Assembly (NCBI RefSeq): GCF_000498575.2 | Contig: NZ_AWSQ01000001.1 | Location: 1,737,149-1,792,158 of the forward strand | Reading direction: 5' to 3' | Length of the DNA stretch: 55,010 nucleotides | From: Pseudomonas taeanensis MS-3 | GTDB lineage: Bacteria > Pseudomonadota > Gammaproteobacteria > Pseudomonadales > Pseudomonadaceae | Shown here: positions 1 to 11,526 of the stretch, one piece after another | How positions within the stretch are numbered: the stretch's first letter is position 1 | How the letters are laid out: each line of letters begins with the position of its first letter | Notes under the pieces: generated by a model | Seen by the model: the letters and a program-made list of their open reading frames with translations, nothing else | Database searches by the model: none | Told to the model about the DNA's origin: nothing | Program-made: the position numbers and the translations under genes

Positions 1-31
1 GTCTTGTGCGTTCAAGGCTGCTTCGCTAGGT

Positions 32-295
32 CTAACTGGCTTCACCGCCGGTTTCCTGCAATAGGTCCAAGGCCTTGGTTGCATGTGTAGCACAGGCCTC
101 TGTGTCGCCCATGGTTTTGGCCTTGTCGGCCATCATTTTGTGCTCTTCGACTTGCTCCTTGAGGGGAGAGCCCAAGTTCTCTATCACGGTCATGCTGTTA
201 TCGAGTTCCTGCATCTTGACGGTGCATAAGTCTTCAGCTGCAAACGCGGGGGAGGCGAGCACGGCGACGGTAAAAAACAGGGCAGTACGTTTCAT
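32..295 (-). CDS. small secreted protein of unknown function
   Basis: An 87-residue protein that I do not assign to a family. It begins with a typical Sec signal peptide (MKRTALFF, a hydrophobic run, then the cleavable A-F-A-A-E junction near residue 20). The mature part is about 67 residues, acidic and probably helical, with two cysteines (about residues 24 and 68) that could form one disulphide in the periplasm. The start is supported by a GAGAGGA Shine-Dalgarno 7 bases upstream of the ATG. It lies downstream of dld on the same strand but is separated by about 220 bases, so it probably has its own promoter. Confidence 0.72.
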   Translation of the reverse strand: MKRTALFFTVAVLASPAFAAEDLCTVKMQELDNSMTVIENLGSPLKEQVEEHKMMADKAKTMGDTEACATHATKALDLLQETGGEAS

Positions 296-516
296 CTGAT
301 AGTCCTCTCATCGTTGATAGTCTCTCGGCGCCGCGCGCCTTATCAGGGCGCGCCAAACAGCCGAGGTCTATATCCACCTAAATCATTCAGGCTTAAAAGC
401 TGACTGCCGATCGGCAGGCTAAGTTCAGTTTTTCCTGATGAGGGTATTCGGCTTGACCGTGATCGATCTTGCGTCGAGATGACATTTCACAAGTTGAAAA
501 ATCAGGTCTTGATGAG

Positions 517-3324
<2,808 letters not shown>

Positions 3325-3338
3325 GCGGGCTCCAGAGG

Positions 3339-4493
3339 TCAGGGGGCAGTGTGGGTCAGTTCGCGCACCAGCGAATCGGCGCTGATCTCGCCGATCGACT
3401 TGGCGCCGGTCAGCACCATGGCCACTCGCATCTCTTTCTCGATCAACTCCAGCAGGTTGCTCACCCCGGCGCCGCCAGCCGTGGCCAGGGCGTAGATAAA
3501 GGCGCGGCCGAGCAGCACGGTGTCAGCGCCAAGGGCGAGCATGCGCACCACATCCAGGCCGGTACGGATGCCCGAGTCGGCGAGGATCGCCAGTTGGCCC
3601 TTGACCGCATCGGCGATGATCGGCAACGCACGGGCACTGGACAGGACGCCGTCGAGTTGACGACCACCGTGGTTGGACACGACGATGCCGTCAGCACCAA
3701 AGCTCACCGCGTCCTTGGCGTCCTGGGGATCGAGGATGCCCTTGATCACCATCGGACCGTCCCAGAATTCGCGAATCCACTCCAGATCCTTCCACGAGAT
3801 CGACGGGTCGAAATTCTCGCTCAGCCAGCCGATGTAGTCGGCCAGGCCGGTGGGGTTGCCGCGGTAGATGGAGATGTTGCCCAGGTCATGGGGGCGGCCG
3901 TGCAGGCCAACATCCCAAGCCCAGCTCGGATGGGTCATGGCCTGCAGCATCCGGCGCAGCGGTGCGTTGGGTCCACTCATGCCTGAGTGGGCGTCACGGT
4001 AGCGGGCGCCCGGTACCGGCATATCCACGGTGAACACCAGGGTGGTGACGCCGGCGGCCTTGGCCCGCTCCAGGGCGTTCTTCATGAAGCCGCGGTCCTT
4101 GAGCACATAGAGCTGGAACCACATCGGTCGGTCGATGGCCGGCGCCACTTCTTCGATCGGGCACACCGACACGGTGGACAGGGTGAAGGGGATGCCCTTG
4201 GCCGCGGCCGCCCTGGCCGCCTGTACTTCGCCACGGCGGGCGTACATGCCGGCCAGGCCTACGGGGGCCAATGCTACCGGCATCGCCAGGGTCTCATTGA
4301 ACAGGCGGGTTTCCAGGCTCAGTTCGGACATGTCGCGCAGCACGCGCTGGCGCAGGGCGATGTCGGCCAGGTCCGCGACGTTGCGCTTGAGTGTGTGTTC
4401 CGCATAGGCGCCGCCGTCGAGGTAGTGGAACAGGAAGGGCGGCAGTTTGCGTTGCGCCGCGGCGCGGTAGTCGGTGGAGGCAGAAATGATCAT
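3339..4493 (-). CDS. lldD: L-lactate dehydrogenase (FMN, membrane-associated)
   Basis: A 384-residue FMN-dependent alpha-hydroxyacid dehydrogenase that oxidises L-lactate to pyruvate at the inner membrane. Family hallmarks are the N-terminal [16 protein letters not shown] and YLDGGAY segments, the FMN/substrate loop [11 protein letters not shown] with the catalytic histidine, and the phosphate-binding [18 protein letters not shown] region. Two in-frame ATGs exist (4502 and 4493). I chose 4493 because it matches the usual LldD N-terminus and lies 8 bases after an AGGA Shine-Dalgarno; the upstream ATG overlaps that site. It is the middle gene of lldP-lldD-dld. Confidence 0.95.
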   Translation of the reverse strand: MIISASTDYRAAAQRKLPPFLFHYLDGGAYAEHTLKRNVADLADIALRQRVLRDMSELSLETRLFNETLAMPVALAPVGLAGMYARRGEVQAARAAAAKGIPFTLSTVSVCPIEEVAPAIDRPMWFQLYVLKDRGFMKNALERAKAAGVTTLVFTVDMPVPGARYRDAHSGMSGPNAPLRRMLQAMTHPSWAWDVGLHGRPHDLGNISIYRGNPTGLADYIGWLSENFDPSISWKDLEWIREFWDGPMVIKGILDPQDAKDAVSFGADGIVVSNHGGRQLDGVLSSARALPIIADAVKGQLAILADSGIRTGLDVVRMLALGADTVLLGRAFIYALATAGGAGVSNLLELIEKEMRVAMVLTGAKSIGEISADSLVRELTHTAP

Positions 4494-4649
4494 TGGACTC
4501 ATCCTGGATCAGAAAGAGGGGCAGAGCAGGCCAAGGCAGTTCTCGCCCTCGGCGCAGTGCCTTACACATTGAGACTAACGGTCTGTCTGGCGGTTACTGG
4601 GCGTGAATGACGTGCGCCCTGACAATTCCGGGGCGCACAGGCGTTGATC

Positions 4650-6344
4650 TCAGCCGCCGTTCAAGGGATCGCTGATGCCCAATACGTAGATGCCGAGCAG
4701 GGCAATCAACCCGGTGAACAGCACGTAATACAGGGTAGGCCAGATGGTCTTGCGCAGGATGCTGCCTTCGCGACCCAGCAGGCCGACTGTGGCCGAGGCC
4801 GCCACCACGTTGTGGATGGCGACCATATTGCCGGCCGCCGCGCCAACGGCTTGCACCGCGACGATCAGTGCGCTGGAGATGCCCAGGCTGCTGGCCACGC
4901 CGAACTGGAACTGGCTGAACATCATGTTGCTGACGGTGTTTGAGCCGGCGATGAAGGCGCCCAGCGCTCCGATGCTCGGGGCCAGCAGCGGGTAAATCCC
5001 GCCGACGCTATCGGCCACCCAGCGCGCCATCAAAATCGGCATGCTGGCGAGTTCGGCATTGTTGACGCCCGAGTTGATCAGAATGCGCACCATCGGCACG
5101 GTGAACAGCAAGACGAAGCCGGCGCTGAGCAATACCCGGGAAGACTCTTTCACCGCCGTAGCCAATTCGCGAACCCTCATGCCATGCAGGAAGAACGTCG
5201 CGAGAACCACGGCAACCAGAATGCCACCCGGCAGGTACAGCGGTTGGAAGTTGGCGCTGACGCCGACCTCACCCAGCAAGTCGGGGAAATTCAGCACAAC
5301 GGCTTTCAGCGCGGCAGTCACCTCCGGCACTACGCGGCTGATCACCAGCACAACACCGACCAGTACGTAGGGCAGCCAGGCGCGCAGGGAACTCATCGGT
5401 TTGGCAGTGAGTTGGTCGAGTTTCATTTCCACGGTACCCAGCCACTCGCTCGGCCAGTCCTTGGCGGGGGCGAAGTCCCAGGTGGTCTTTGGTGCAAGAA
5501 AACCGAAGCGTGCGGCGCTGGTGACAATCGCCAGGCCGATCAAGCCGCCTGCCAGTGAGGGGAACTCCGGGCCGAGGAACACGCCGGTGAGGGCGTAAGG
5601 AATGGTGAAGGCCAACCCGGCGAAAATCGCGAAGGGCAGTACTTGCAAGCCGACCTTCCAGCTTTTTTCCCGACCGAAGAAGCGGGTCAGCATCATCGCC
5701 ATCACCAAGGGCATCACGGTGCCGACGATGGCGTGGACAATGGCGACTTCGCTGGTGATCAGTTGCAGGAATTGCGCCCAGGACGAACCTTGTTCAACCA
5801 GCTGTGCGCCGATCGTCGCTGAGTCGAGACCGGTGTTTACCCCGACGATGATCGGTGTGCCCACGGCGCCGAAGGACACCGGCGTACTTTGCACCAACAT
5901 ACCCATCAGCACCGCAGCCATCGCCGGGAAGCCGATGGCCACCAGCAATGGTGCGGCAATCGCAGCGGGTGTGCCGAAGCCTGAGGCCCCTTCGATAAAG
6001 CAACCGAATAACCAGGCAATGATGATCGCCTGAATGCGACGATCCGGGCTGATCGTGGCGAAGCCTGCACGGATCGCGGTGATGCCACCGGAATGCTTGA
6101 GGGTGTTGAGCAGCAGAATGGCGCCGAAGATGATCCACAGCAGCCCGAGGGTGATCAACAATCCTTGCAGGGTGGAGGCCAGTACCCGGTTGAAGCTCAT
6201 GTCCCAGGCGAGCAGACCCACTGCGGCAGTCAGCAGGTAAACCAGGGGCATGGCATGTTTGGCCGGCCAGCGCAGGCCAATCAGCAGAATGGCGGCGAGC
6301 AGAATGGGGGAGAAGGCGAGCAGGGCGAGAAGACCAGATGACAT
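4650..6344 (-). CDS. lldP: L-lactate permease
   Basis: A 564-residue polytopic inner-membrane protein of the LctP lactate permease family, which imports lactate and related 2-hydroxy acids with protons. The sequence is a succession of hydrophobic helices and carries family segments such as FIEGASGFGTPAAIAAPLL and GSNTVSNMMFSQFQ. Length matches the family (about 550-565). It is the promoter-proximal gene of the lactate operon; 147 bases separate it from lldD. A palindromic operator lies about 130 bases upstream, so repression by LldR and release by lactate is the likely control. Confidence 0.95.
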   Translation of the reverse strand: MSSGLLALLAFSPILLAAILLIGLRWPAKHAMPLVYLLTAAVGLLAWDMSFNRVLASTLQGLLITLGLLWIIFGAILLLNTLKHSGGITAIRAGFATISPDRRIQAIIIAWLFGCFIEGASGFGTPAAIAAPLLVAIGFPAMAAVLMGMLVQSTPVSFGAVGTPIIVGVNTGLDSATIGAQLVEQGSSWAQFLQLITSEVAIVHAIVGTVMPLVMAMMLTRFFGREKSWKVGLQVLPFAIFAGLAFTIPYALTGVFLGPEFPSLAGGLIGLAIVTSAARFGFLAPKTTWDFAPAKDWPSEWLGTVEMKLDQLTAKPMSSLRAWLPYVLVGVVLVISRVVPEVTAALKAVVLNFPDLLGEVGVSANFQPLYLPGGILVAVVLATFFLHGMRVRELATAVKESSRVLLSAGFVLLFTVPMVRILINSGVNNAELASMPILMARWVADSVGGIYPLLAPSIGALGAFIAGSNTVSNMMFSQFQFGVASSLGISSALIVAVQAVGAAAGNMVAIHNVVAASATVGLLGREGSILRKTIWPTLYYVLFTGLIALLGIYVLGISDPLNGG

Positions 6345-6659
6345 ATCGGCTTCTCCCTAGCGGCGCGCAGCGCGCAGGGTGGGATGCGGGTGCAGCGGTG
6401 CAACGAATGTTTTGCGTGTAGCCAGCATGGAGAGACCTCATCAGCGTCTTGGAGTTGTTTTAAAGATGATTAAATTGGTAATACCAATTTACAAGGTGCC
6501 GGGCTAAGGTTAGAAGTGCAGGCTTGTGGCTGTCAATTAGCAGGCTTACGACTTTGGTCGCAGGGCTGGTTCTTGTAGGGTCGTTAGGCACGCTATAGGC
6601 TTGCTCTACAAGGGGCTGATAAGTGCATCCCAGGTGGTCAAACCAGTGGAGGTCGAGTT
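6345..6659. promoter_or_regulatory. lldP/lldR divergent intergenic region with LldR-type operator
   Basis: A 315-base gap between the divergent lldP and lldR genes. Its AT-rich core (about 6470-6491) holds a strong inverted repeat with half-sites AAATTGGTA and TACCAATTT. The inner part fits the TNGT-NNN-ACNA pattern of GntR/FadR-family operators. On the minus strand a TTGTAA -35-like hexamer immediately precedes this palindrome, so the operator would sit within the lldP core promoter. The remaining part toward lldR shows no clear second palindrome. The lldR start has a GGAGG sequence 7-8 bases upstream. Operator identity is inference from position and symmetry. Confidence 0.7.
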
Positions 6660-7427
6660 ATGGAAGTAGGTCAGGTGCGCTCGCGCCGTTTGTCGGACGA
6701 TATCGTCGCGCAGCTGGAAACCATGATCCTCGAAGGCACCTTGAAGGCCGGCGAGCGGCTACCGGCCGAGCGCGAGTTGGCGGAGCGCTTCGGTGTCTCG
6801 CGGCCCTCGCTGCGTGAGGCGATCCAGAAACTCGCGGCCAAAGGACTATTGGTCAGTCGCCAGGGGGGTGGTAACTACGTCGCCGAGTCGCTCGGCTCGA
6901 CCTTCAGCGATCCGTTATTGCACCTGCTGGAAAGCAACCCGGAGGCGCAGCGCGACCTGCTGGAATTTCGTCATACCCTGGAAGGTTCTTGTGCCTATTA
7001 CGCCGCGCAGCGCGCTACCGAGTTGGATCGTCAGCGTCTGGCGGAGGCCTTCGCCGCGCTTCAGGATTGCTACAGTCGCAGCGGCAAGGTCACCCGTGCC
7101 GAGGAAGGTGCTGCCGACGCGCGCTTTCACCTGGCCATCGCCGAGGCCAGCCATAATGCGGTGTTGCTGCACACCATTCGCGGCTTGTTCGATCTGCTCA
7201 AGCGTAACGTGGTGACCAACATTGGTGGCATGTACGCCCAGCGCGACGAGACCCGCGACATGCTGATCGGTCAGCACCGTGCGTTGTATGAGGCGATTGT
7301 CGAGGGGAGGGCCGAACAGGCGCGGGAGTTGTCCAACCGGCATATCGACTATGTGCAGGAGGTGCTGGCCGAGGTGCGGCAGGAGGCGCAGCGCATGGCG
7401 CGGGCTCAGCGTCGCAGTCAGACTTGA
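6660..7427 (+). CDS. lldR: lactate-responsive GntR/FadR-family repressor
   Basis: A 255-residue regulator. Residues about 10-75 form a GntR winged helix-turn-helix (GERLPAERELAERFGVSRPSLREAI). The remainder is an FCD ligand-binding domain with the metal/ligand-site histidines in segments such as RFHLAIAEASHN and LIGQHRALYEAI. It is divergent from lldP, which is the standard arrangement for LldR; the family represses lldPD-dld and is released by lactate. PdhR is the nearest alternative family member, but the context favours LldR. The ATG at 6660 follows a GGAGG Shine-Dalgarno. Confidence 0.9.
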   Translation: MEVGQVRSRRLSDDIVAQLETMILEGTLKAGERLPAERELAERFGVSRPSLREAIQKLAAKGLLVSRQGGGNYVAESLGSTFSDPLLHLLESNPEAQRDLLEFRHTLEGSCAYYAAQRATELDRQRLAEAFAALQDCYSRSGKVTRAEEGAADARFHLAIAEASHNAVLLHTIRGLFDLLKRNVVTNIGGMYAQRDETRDMLIGQHRALYEAIVEGRAEQARELSNRHIDYVQEVLAEVRQEAQRMARAQRRSQT

Positions 7428-7448
7428 GGTGGCTGGGCGGGGGATTGA

Positions 7449-7472
7449 GGTTGCCGCGCGTACGCGGCAACC
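7449..7472. terminator. hairpin between convergent lldR and smpB
   Basis: A perfect 10-bp stem (GGTTGCCGCG / CGCGGCAACC) with a CGTA tetraloop lies in the 82-base gap between the convergent ends of lldR and smpB. It has no T-tract on either side, so it is at best a weak intrinsic terminator or an mRNA 3'-end stabiliser. Confidence 0.35.
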
Positions 7473-7509
7473 GGCATGGCGCCGGGTGGCTTAAGTCCGG
7501 CGAGCGGCG

Positions 7510-7992
7510 TTAGTCGTCCTTGCCCTTGGTGCGCATGGCGCGCTGGACTTCACGGTCGGCGTCGCGTTCTTTCTCGGTGTGACGTTTGTCGAAGTCCTTC
7601 TTGCCCTTGGCCAGGGCGATCTCGCACTTGACCAGATGCTGCTTCCAGTAAATCGACAGGGCCACGCAGGTGTAGCCTTTCTGCTGGACGGCGCCGAACA
7701 GCTTTTCCAGCTCGCGCTTGTTCAGCAACAGCTTGCGCGTGCGGATCGGGTCGGCGATAACGTGGGTGCTGGCGGTCTTCAGTGGGGTGATGTGGCAGCC
7801 CATCAGCCAGGCTTCGTCGTCTTTCAGCAATACATAGCTGTCGACCAACTGCACCTTGCTGGCGCGCATGCTCTTCACTTCCCAGCCGGCCAGGACCAGG
7901 CCCGCCTCGAACTTGTGTTCGACGAAGTAGTCGTGCAGCGCCTTTTTGTTCTGCGCGATAGTGCCTTCTGGGTGTTTCTTTTGTTTAGCCAT
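7510..7992 (-). CDS. smpB: SsrA-binding protein SmpB
   Basis: A 160-residue SmpB, the protein partner of tmRNA in trans-translation, which rescues stalled ribosomes and tags incomplete proteins. It shows the expected N-terminal [11 protein letters not shown] and [12 protein letters not shown] segments of the OB-fold and the basic C-terminal tail ([16 protein letters not shown]) that enters the mRNA channel. The start is placed at the MAKQKK methionine (7992), the usual SmpB N-terminus; eight more codons are open upstream. No ssrA gene is present in this window. Confidence 0.96.
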   Translation of the reverse strand: MAKQKKHPEGTIAQNKKALHDYFVEHKFEAGLVLAGWEVKSMRASKVQLVDSYVLLKDDEAWLMGCHITPLKTASTHVIADPIRTRKLLLNKRELEKLFGAVQQKGYTCVALSIYWKQHLVKCEIALAKGKKDFDKRHTEKERDADREVQRAMRTKGKDD

Positions 7993-8162
7993 AGGGCGCG
8001 CATTATAGGGAGTCACAGACGCGGACGCTATGTGCGGTGAAGGGCAAATTAGTCAATTGCCTGGTTGCGATTCGAGTGGTGTGCTTCCCGTCGATGCTTG
8101 AGCCGCCCAGGCTTATCCCCGACAATGCGCGCTCTTTTGCAAGCAGAGCGGGCTAGCCACAC

Positions 8163-9566
8163 ATGGCGAACGATAAGGTCTCGATTCATGGCGTCTGGGC
8201 CAGCCGCTGGGTATTTGTCCTCGCGGCGACAGGCTCGGCTGTTGGCTTGGGCAATATCTGGAAGTTCCCCTATATGACCGGGGTGTATGGAGGCGGCGCA
8301 TTCGTGGTCATGTACCTGCTGTGCATTGCCTTGGTCGGGGTGCCGATCATGCTGGCGGAGACCCTGATTGGTCGTCGCGGCCGGCAGAGTCCGGTGAATG
8401 CCATGAAAAGCCTGGCCATCGAGGCCGACTCATCGCGGCGCTGGTCCCTGGCGGCGCTTATGGGCATGGTTGCTGCGCTGCTGATTCTGTCCTTCTATAG
8501 CGTGGTGGCCGGCTGGTCGCTGGACTATATCCTCGGTATGGGGCGCGGCGACTTCGCCGGTATCAGTGGCGACGGCGCGGGCGCGGCTTTTGGCAAGTTG
8601 ACCGCTGATCCCTGGCGCTTAACCCTGTGGCATAGCCTGTTCATGCTGGGCACTGGCCTGGTCATCGCCCGCGGCGTGGTCGCGGGGCTGGAGCGCAGCC
8701 TGCGCATCATGATGCCGTTGCTGTTCGTGCTGTTGCTGGTGCTGCTCGGCTATAGCCTGACCACCGGGCACTTCATGCAGGGCTTCGATTTTCTCTTCCA
8801 CTTCGACCCGAGCAAGGTGCAGGGCGGTATTCTCGCCGCCATGGGGCATGCCTTCTTCACGCTGAGTGTGGGGGTTGGCTCGATCATGGTGTATGGCGCC
8901 TATATGCCGAAGAAGGCCTCTATCGGTGCGACCGTGCTGGCGGTCGGCCTGCTCGATACGCTGGTGGCGTTGACCGCGGGCTTGGCGCTGTTCCCCATCG
9001 TGTTTGCCGCTGGCCTGGAGCCTGGCGGTGGCCCGGGCCTGATGTTCGTCACCCTGCCGATCGCCTTCGGCAACATCGCCTTCGGTCAGTTGATGGGGCT
9101 GGTGTTCTTCGTCTTGGTCGCAGTGGCAGCCTGGAGTTCGTCGATCTCCATGCTTGAGCCGGCGGTGGCTTATTTCGTCGAGCGTAGCGGTCAAAGCCGT
9201 GTTCGGGTTACTGCAGTGCTCGCCTTTATCTGCTGGCTGATCGGCATGGGTACGGTGTTGTCTTTCAATGTTGGCGCCGAAGCCAAGTTCTTCGTGTTTG
9301 GCGACGATGGTTTCCATCTGTACCAGTGGGGCGCAGAAGGTGGGCGGAACTTCTTCGACAGCATCGATTACCTGACCAGTCGCATACTCTTGCCTTTAGG
9401 TGGCCTCGCTTTCGCCGTGTTTGCCGGCTGGGTGCTCAAGCGGGAAGTGGTGCGCGACGAGTTGGCGATAGGGCATCCGCTACTGTTCGGTCTGGTGTAT
9501 TGGCTGGTGCGTGTGGTTGCGCCGATTGGCGTGTTGATCGTGTTCGTTGCAGAGCTGACTAAATGA
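8163..9566 (+). CDS. sodium-dependent transporter, NSS/SNF family
   Basis: A 467-residue membrane protein of the neurotransmitter:sodium symporter family (LeuT fold). TM1 carries the signature GSAVGLGNIWKFPYMTG, which contributes to the Na+ and substrate sites, followed by GGGAFVVMYL and 10-11 further hydrophobic segments. Bacterial members usually carry amino acids with sodium; the substrate here is unknown. It is divergent from smpB (170-base gap) and ends 34 bases before ratA. In P. aeruginosa, as I remember it, smpB and the ratA homologue are adjacent, so this gene appears to be an extra insertion at a syntenic site. Confidence 0.9.
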   Translation: MANDKVSIHGVWASRWVFVLAATGSAVGLGNIWKFPYMTGVYGGGAFVVMYLLCIALVGVPIMLAETLIGRRGRQSPVNAMKSLAIEADSSRRWSLAALMGMVAALLILSFYSVVAGWSLDYILGMGRGDFAGISGDGAGAAFGKLTADPWRLTLWHSLFMLGTGLVIARGVVAGLERSLRIMMPLLFVLLLVLLGYSLTTGHFMQGFDFLFHFDPSKVQGGILAAMGHAFFTLSVGVGSIMVYGAYMPKKASIGATVLAVGLLDTLVALTAGLALFPIVFAAGLEPGGGPGLMFVTLPIAFGNIAFGQLMGLVFFVLVAVAAWSSSISMLEPAVAYFVERSGQSRVRVTAVLAFICWLIGMGTVLSFNVGAEAKFFVFGDDGFHLYQWGAEGGRNFFDSIDYLTSRILLPLGGLAFAVFAGWVLKREVVRDELAIGHPLLFGLVYWLVRVVAPIGVLIVFVAELTK

Positions 9567-9600
9567 TTGCAGATAACCTGTTGGATAAAGCCGCCGACTT

Positions 9601-10035
9601 ATGAGTACGCATATTCATCGCTCCGCTTTGCTGCCCTATCCGGCGCAGGCACTCTACGATCTGGTCAATGATGTGGCGGGTTATCCGGCATTTCTGCCCT
9701 GGTGTTCGGCCAGCGAGGTGTTGGAGGTCAGCGAAACGCAGATGCGCGCGAGCCTGGCCGTGGCCAAGGGTGGCCTGCAGCAGCGCTTCGTAACCTGTAA
9801 TACCTTGGTGCCGGGGCAGTCGATCGAGTTGAATCTGGAGCAGGGGCCGTTCAAGCAACTGCATGGCCGCTGGGAATTCAAGGCGTTGGGCGACAAGGCC
9901 TGCAAGATCAGTCTGGATCTGACCTTTGACTACGCGGGGCCTCTGGTGCGGGCGACGCTCGGTCCTCTGTTCAATCAGGCAGCGAACACCTTGGTGGATG
10001 CCTTCTGTCAAAGGGCGAAAGAGTTGTATGGATAG
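9601..10035 (+). CDS. ratA: RatA-like START-domain protein (coenzyme Q-binding type)
   Basis: A 144-residue single-domain protein of the polyketide cyclase/START superfamily related to E. coli RatA (YfjG) and mitochondrial Coq10. It begins with HIHRSALLPYPAQALYDLVNDVAGYPAFLPWC and has the helix-grip pattern of the family. RatA was described as inhibiting 70S ribosome association, while Coq10 relatives bind ubiquinone lipids; which applies here is not decidable. It overlaps rnfH by 8 bases, the conserved ratA-rnfH pair. Confidence 0.85.
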   Translation: MSTHIHRSALLPYPAQALYDLVNDVAGYPAFLPWCSASEVLEVSETQMRASLAVAKGGLQQRFVTCNTLVPGQSIELNLEQGPFKQLHGRWEFKALGDKACKISLDLTFDYAGPLVRATLGPLFNQAANTLVDAFCQRAKELYG

Positions 10036-10348
10036 CAAGAATATTGTGGTTGAGGTGGTCTATGCCCTGGCGGACAAGCAGAAACTCCTGCGCCTGATTC
10101 TGCCCTATGGCACCACCGTGCGTCAGGCGGCCGAGCAGTCTGGCATGGCGGCGCACTTCCCCGACCTGGACCTGTCTACCTGTCCCTTGGGGATATTCGG
10201 TAAGGCCGTGGCCAAGCCGCAGGAGCGGGTGCTCGAAGACGGTGAGCGAGTGGAGATATATCGCCCTCTGATTGCCGACCCTAAAGAGGTGCGTAAGCAG
10301 CGTGCGGCTCGGGCGGCGCAAGCCAAGGCAGACGCAGAAGGGACCTAA
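10028..10348 (+). CDS. rnfH: RnfH-family ubiquitin-like protein
   Basis: A 106-residue protein of the RnfH/UPF0125 family with a beta-grasp (ubiquitin-like) fold. Family segments are VEVVYALADKQ, LPLG-type CPLGIFGKAV and DGERVEIYRPL. The start is the ATG at 10028, which overlaps the end of ratA by 8 bases and indicates translational coupling. The C-terminal tail is Ala/Lys/Arg rich. Function is not firmly established; it is usually found with ratA rather than with rnf electron-transport genes. A strong terminator follows. Confidence 0.88.
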   Translation: MDSKNIVVEVVYALADKQKLLRLILPYGTTVRQAAEQSGMAAHFPDLDLSTCPLGIFGKAVAKPQERVLEDGERVEIYRPLIADPKEVRKQRAARAAQAKADAEGT

Positions 10349-10366
10349 GCGGCGCAGGAGATGCGC

Positions 10367-10396
10367 AAAAAAGCCCGGACGAGTCCGGGCTTTTTT
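10367..10396. terminator. bidirectional Rho-independent terminator (rnfH / bamE)
   Basis: An inverted repeat with GCCCGGAC and GTCCGGGC arms around a GA loop, flanked by six A residues on the left and six T residues on the right. It lies between the convergent rnfH and bamE genes and can act on both strands. Confidence 0.9.
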
Positions 10397-10421
10397 GCAC
10401 TGCTTGAAAGTTCAAGCAGTG

Positions 10422-10943
10422 TTACTGCGGTGAGGTGTCCAGCGGTTCCGGGGTCGGTACCGGTACCGCTTCGACGCTGTCCACGTCGCGCTGAATTTGC
10501 TCCAGCAGGGAGCCTGGAGCGGGCTTGTCTTCCACCTGTGGCGGTTGGCTGGTCTGCGGTGCGCTCAGATTGTCCACATCTTCGCCAAGGATCGCCTGGT
10601 CGCGGCTCACGCCAGGCAAGAAATCACCTGCCAGGCCGGCCAGTTGGTCGTTGTCGTCGAAGGTCAAGCTGACACGCTCTTGCAGGCGCTGGCGACCGCC
10701 CGGCTGCATGCTGTACAGGTAGTCCCAGCGATTGGCGTGGAAAGTGTCGGTCAGCAGCGGGTTGCCCATGATAAACCGCACTTGGCGCCGGGTCATTCCA
10801 GGCCGCAACTGGTCTATCATGTCTTGCGTCACGACATTGCCCTGTTGGATGTCGATTTTATAAACCCCGGGGAATGAACAACCGGCGAGTGCGATGAGCC
10901 CCACGAAGGAGAGGCTGGTCAGCAGGAGCTTGGTTTTTTGCAT
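10422..10943 (-). CDS. bamE: outer-membrane assembly lipoprotein BamE (OmlA)
   Basis: A 173-residue lipoprotein. The signal peptide ends in the lipobox LAGC, so the mature protein should begin with a lipidated cysteine and sit in the outer membrane as part of the BAM beta-barrel assembly machine. The SmpA/OmlA domain follows ([28 protein letters not shown], then MGNPLL). The C-terminal half is an acidic, proline-rich extension. The start chosen is the ATG at 10943; a TTG 33 bases upstream is also in frame. It is divergent from fur, with a 97-base shared promoter region, the arrangement known in Pseudomonas. Confidence 0.93.
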   Translation of the reverse strand: MQKTKLLLTSLSFVGLIALAGCSFPGVYKIDIQQGNVVTQDMIDQLRPGMTRRQVRFIMGNPLLTDTFHANRWDYLYSMQPGGRQRLQERVSLTFDDNDQLAGLAGDFLPGVSRDQAILGEDVDNLSAPQTSQPPQVEDKPAPGSLLEQIQRDVDSVEAVPVPTPEPLDTSPQ

Positions 10944-11040
10944 CGGAGGGTGACTTCCACTATCTTGGCTGGGCAACGTAAACCCGGATCATACCCGTAA
11001 TAAGGGAAGCTGCGAAACCGCTTCCACGAGAAAGCAGACC

Positions 11041-11445
11041 ATGGTTGAAAATAGCGAACTACGCAAGGCTGGCCTGAAAGTGACCCTGCCACGGGTCAAA
11101 ATTCTGCAGATGCTCGACTCCGCGGAGCAGCGTCACATGAGTGCAGAGGAAGTTTACAAGTCACTGATGGAGGCGGGCGAAGACGTCGGTTTGGCCACGG
11201 TATATCGGGTATTGACGCAGTTCGAGGCCGCAGGCCTGGTTGTGCGGCACAACTTCGATGGCGGTCATGCGGTGTTCGAATTGGCCGACAGTGGCCACCA
11301 CGACCACATGGTCTGTGTCGATTCGGGCGACGTTATCGAGTTCTTCGATCCCGAAATCGAAAAGCGTCAGCGCGAGATCGTTGGTGAGCACGGCTTCGAG
11401 TTGGTGGATCACAATCTGGTGCTCTACGTGCGCAAGAAAAAATAA
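11041..11445 (+). CDS. fur: ferric uptake regulator Fur
   Basis: A 134-residue Fur, the Fe(II)-dependent repressor of iron acquisition genes. The N-terminal winged helix covers about residues 1-80 (LRKAGLKVTLPRVKIL, then EEVYKSLMEAGEDVGLATVYRVL). The C-terminal metal-binding and dimerisation domain contains the histidine-rich GHHDHMVCVDSGDVIEF. Length equals that of Pseudomonas Fur. The Shine-Dalgarno upstream of the ATG is weak, and a small hairpin (GGAAGC/GCTTCC, 11005-11025) lies in the leader. Confidence 0.97.
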   Translation: MVENSELRKAGLKVTLPRVKILQMLDSAEQRHMSAEEVYKSLMEAGEDVGLATVYRVLTQFEAAGLVVRHNFDGGHAVFELADSGHHDHMVCVDSGDVIEFFDPEIEKRQREIVGEHGFELVDHNLVLYVRKKK

Positions 11446-11462
11446 GCGCGCAGCTGAAGCAG

Positions 11463-11490
11463 AAAAAGGCGACCCTAGGGTCGCCTTTTT
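11463..11490 (+). terminator. Rho-independent terminator of fur
   Basis: An 8-bp stem GGCGACCC/GGGTCGCC with a TA loop, preceded by five A and followed by five T residues, 17 bases after the fur stop. The flanking A-tract allows it also to terminate recN transcription from the other strand. Confidence 0.9.
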
Positions 11491-11526
11491 AGTGGGCGTG
11501 GCGTTCTGTGCTGAGGCAGTGGCCTG

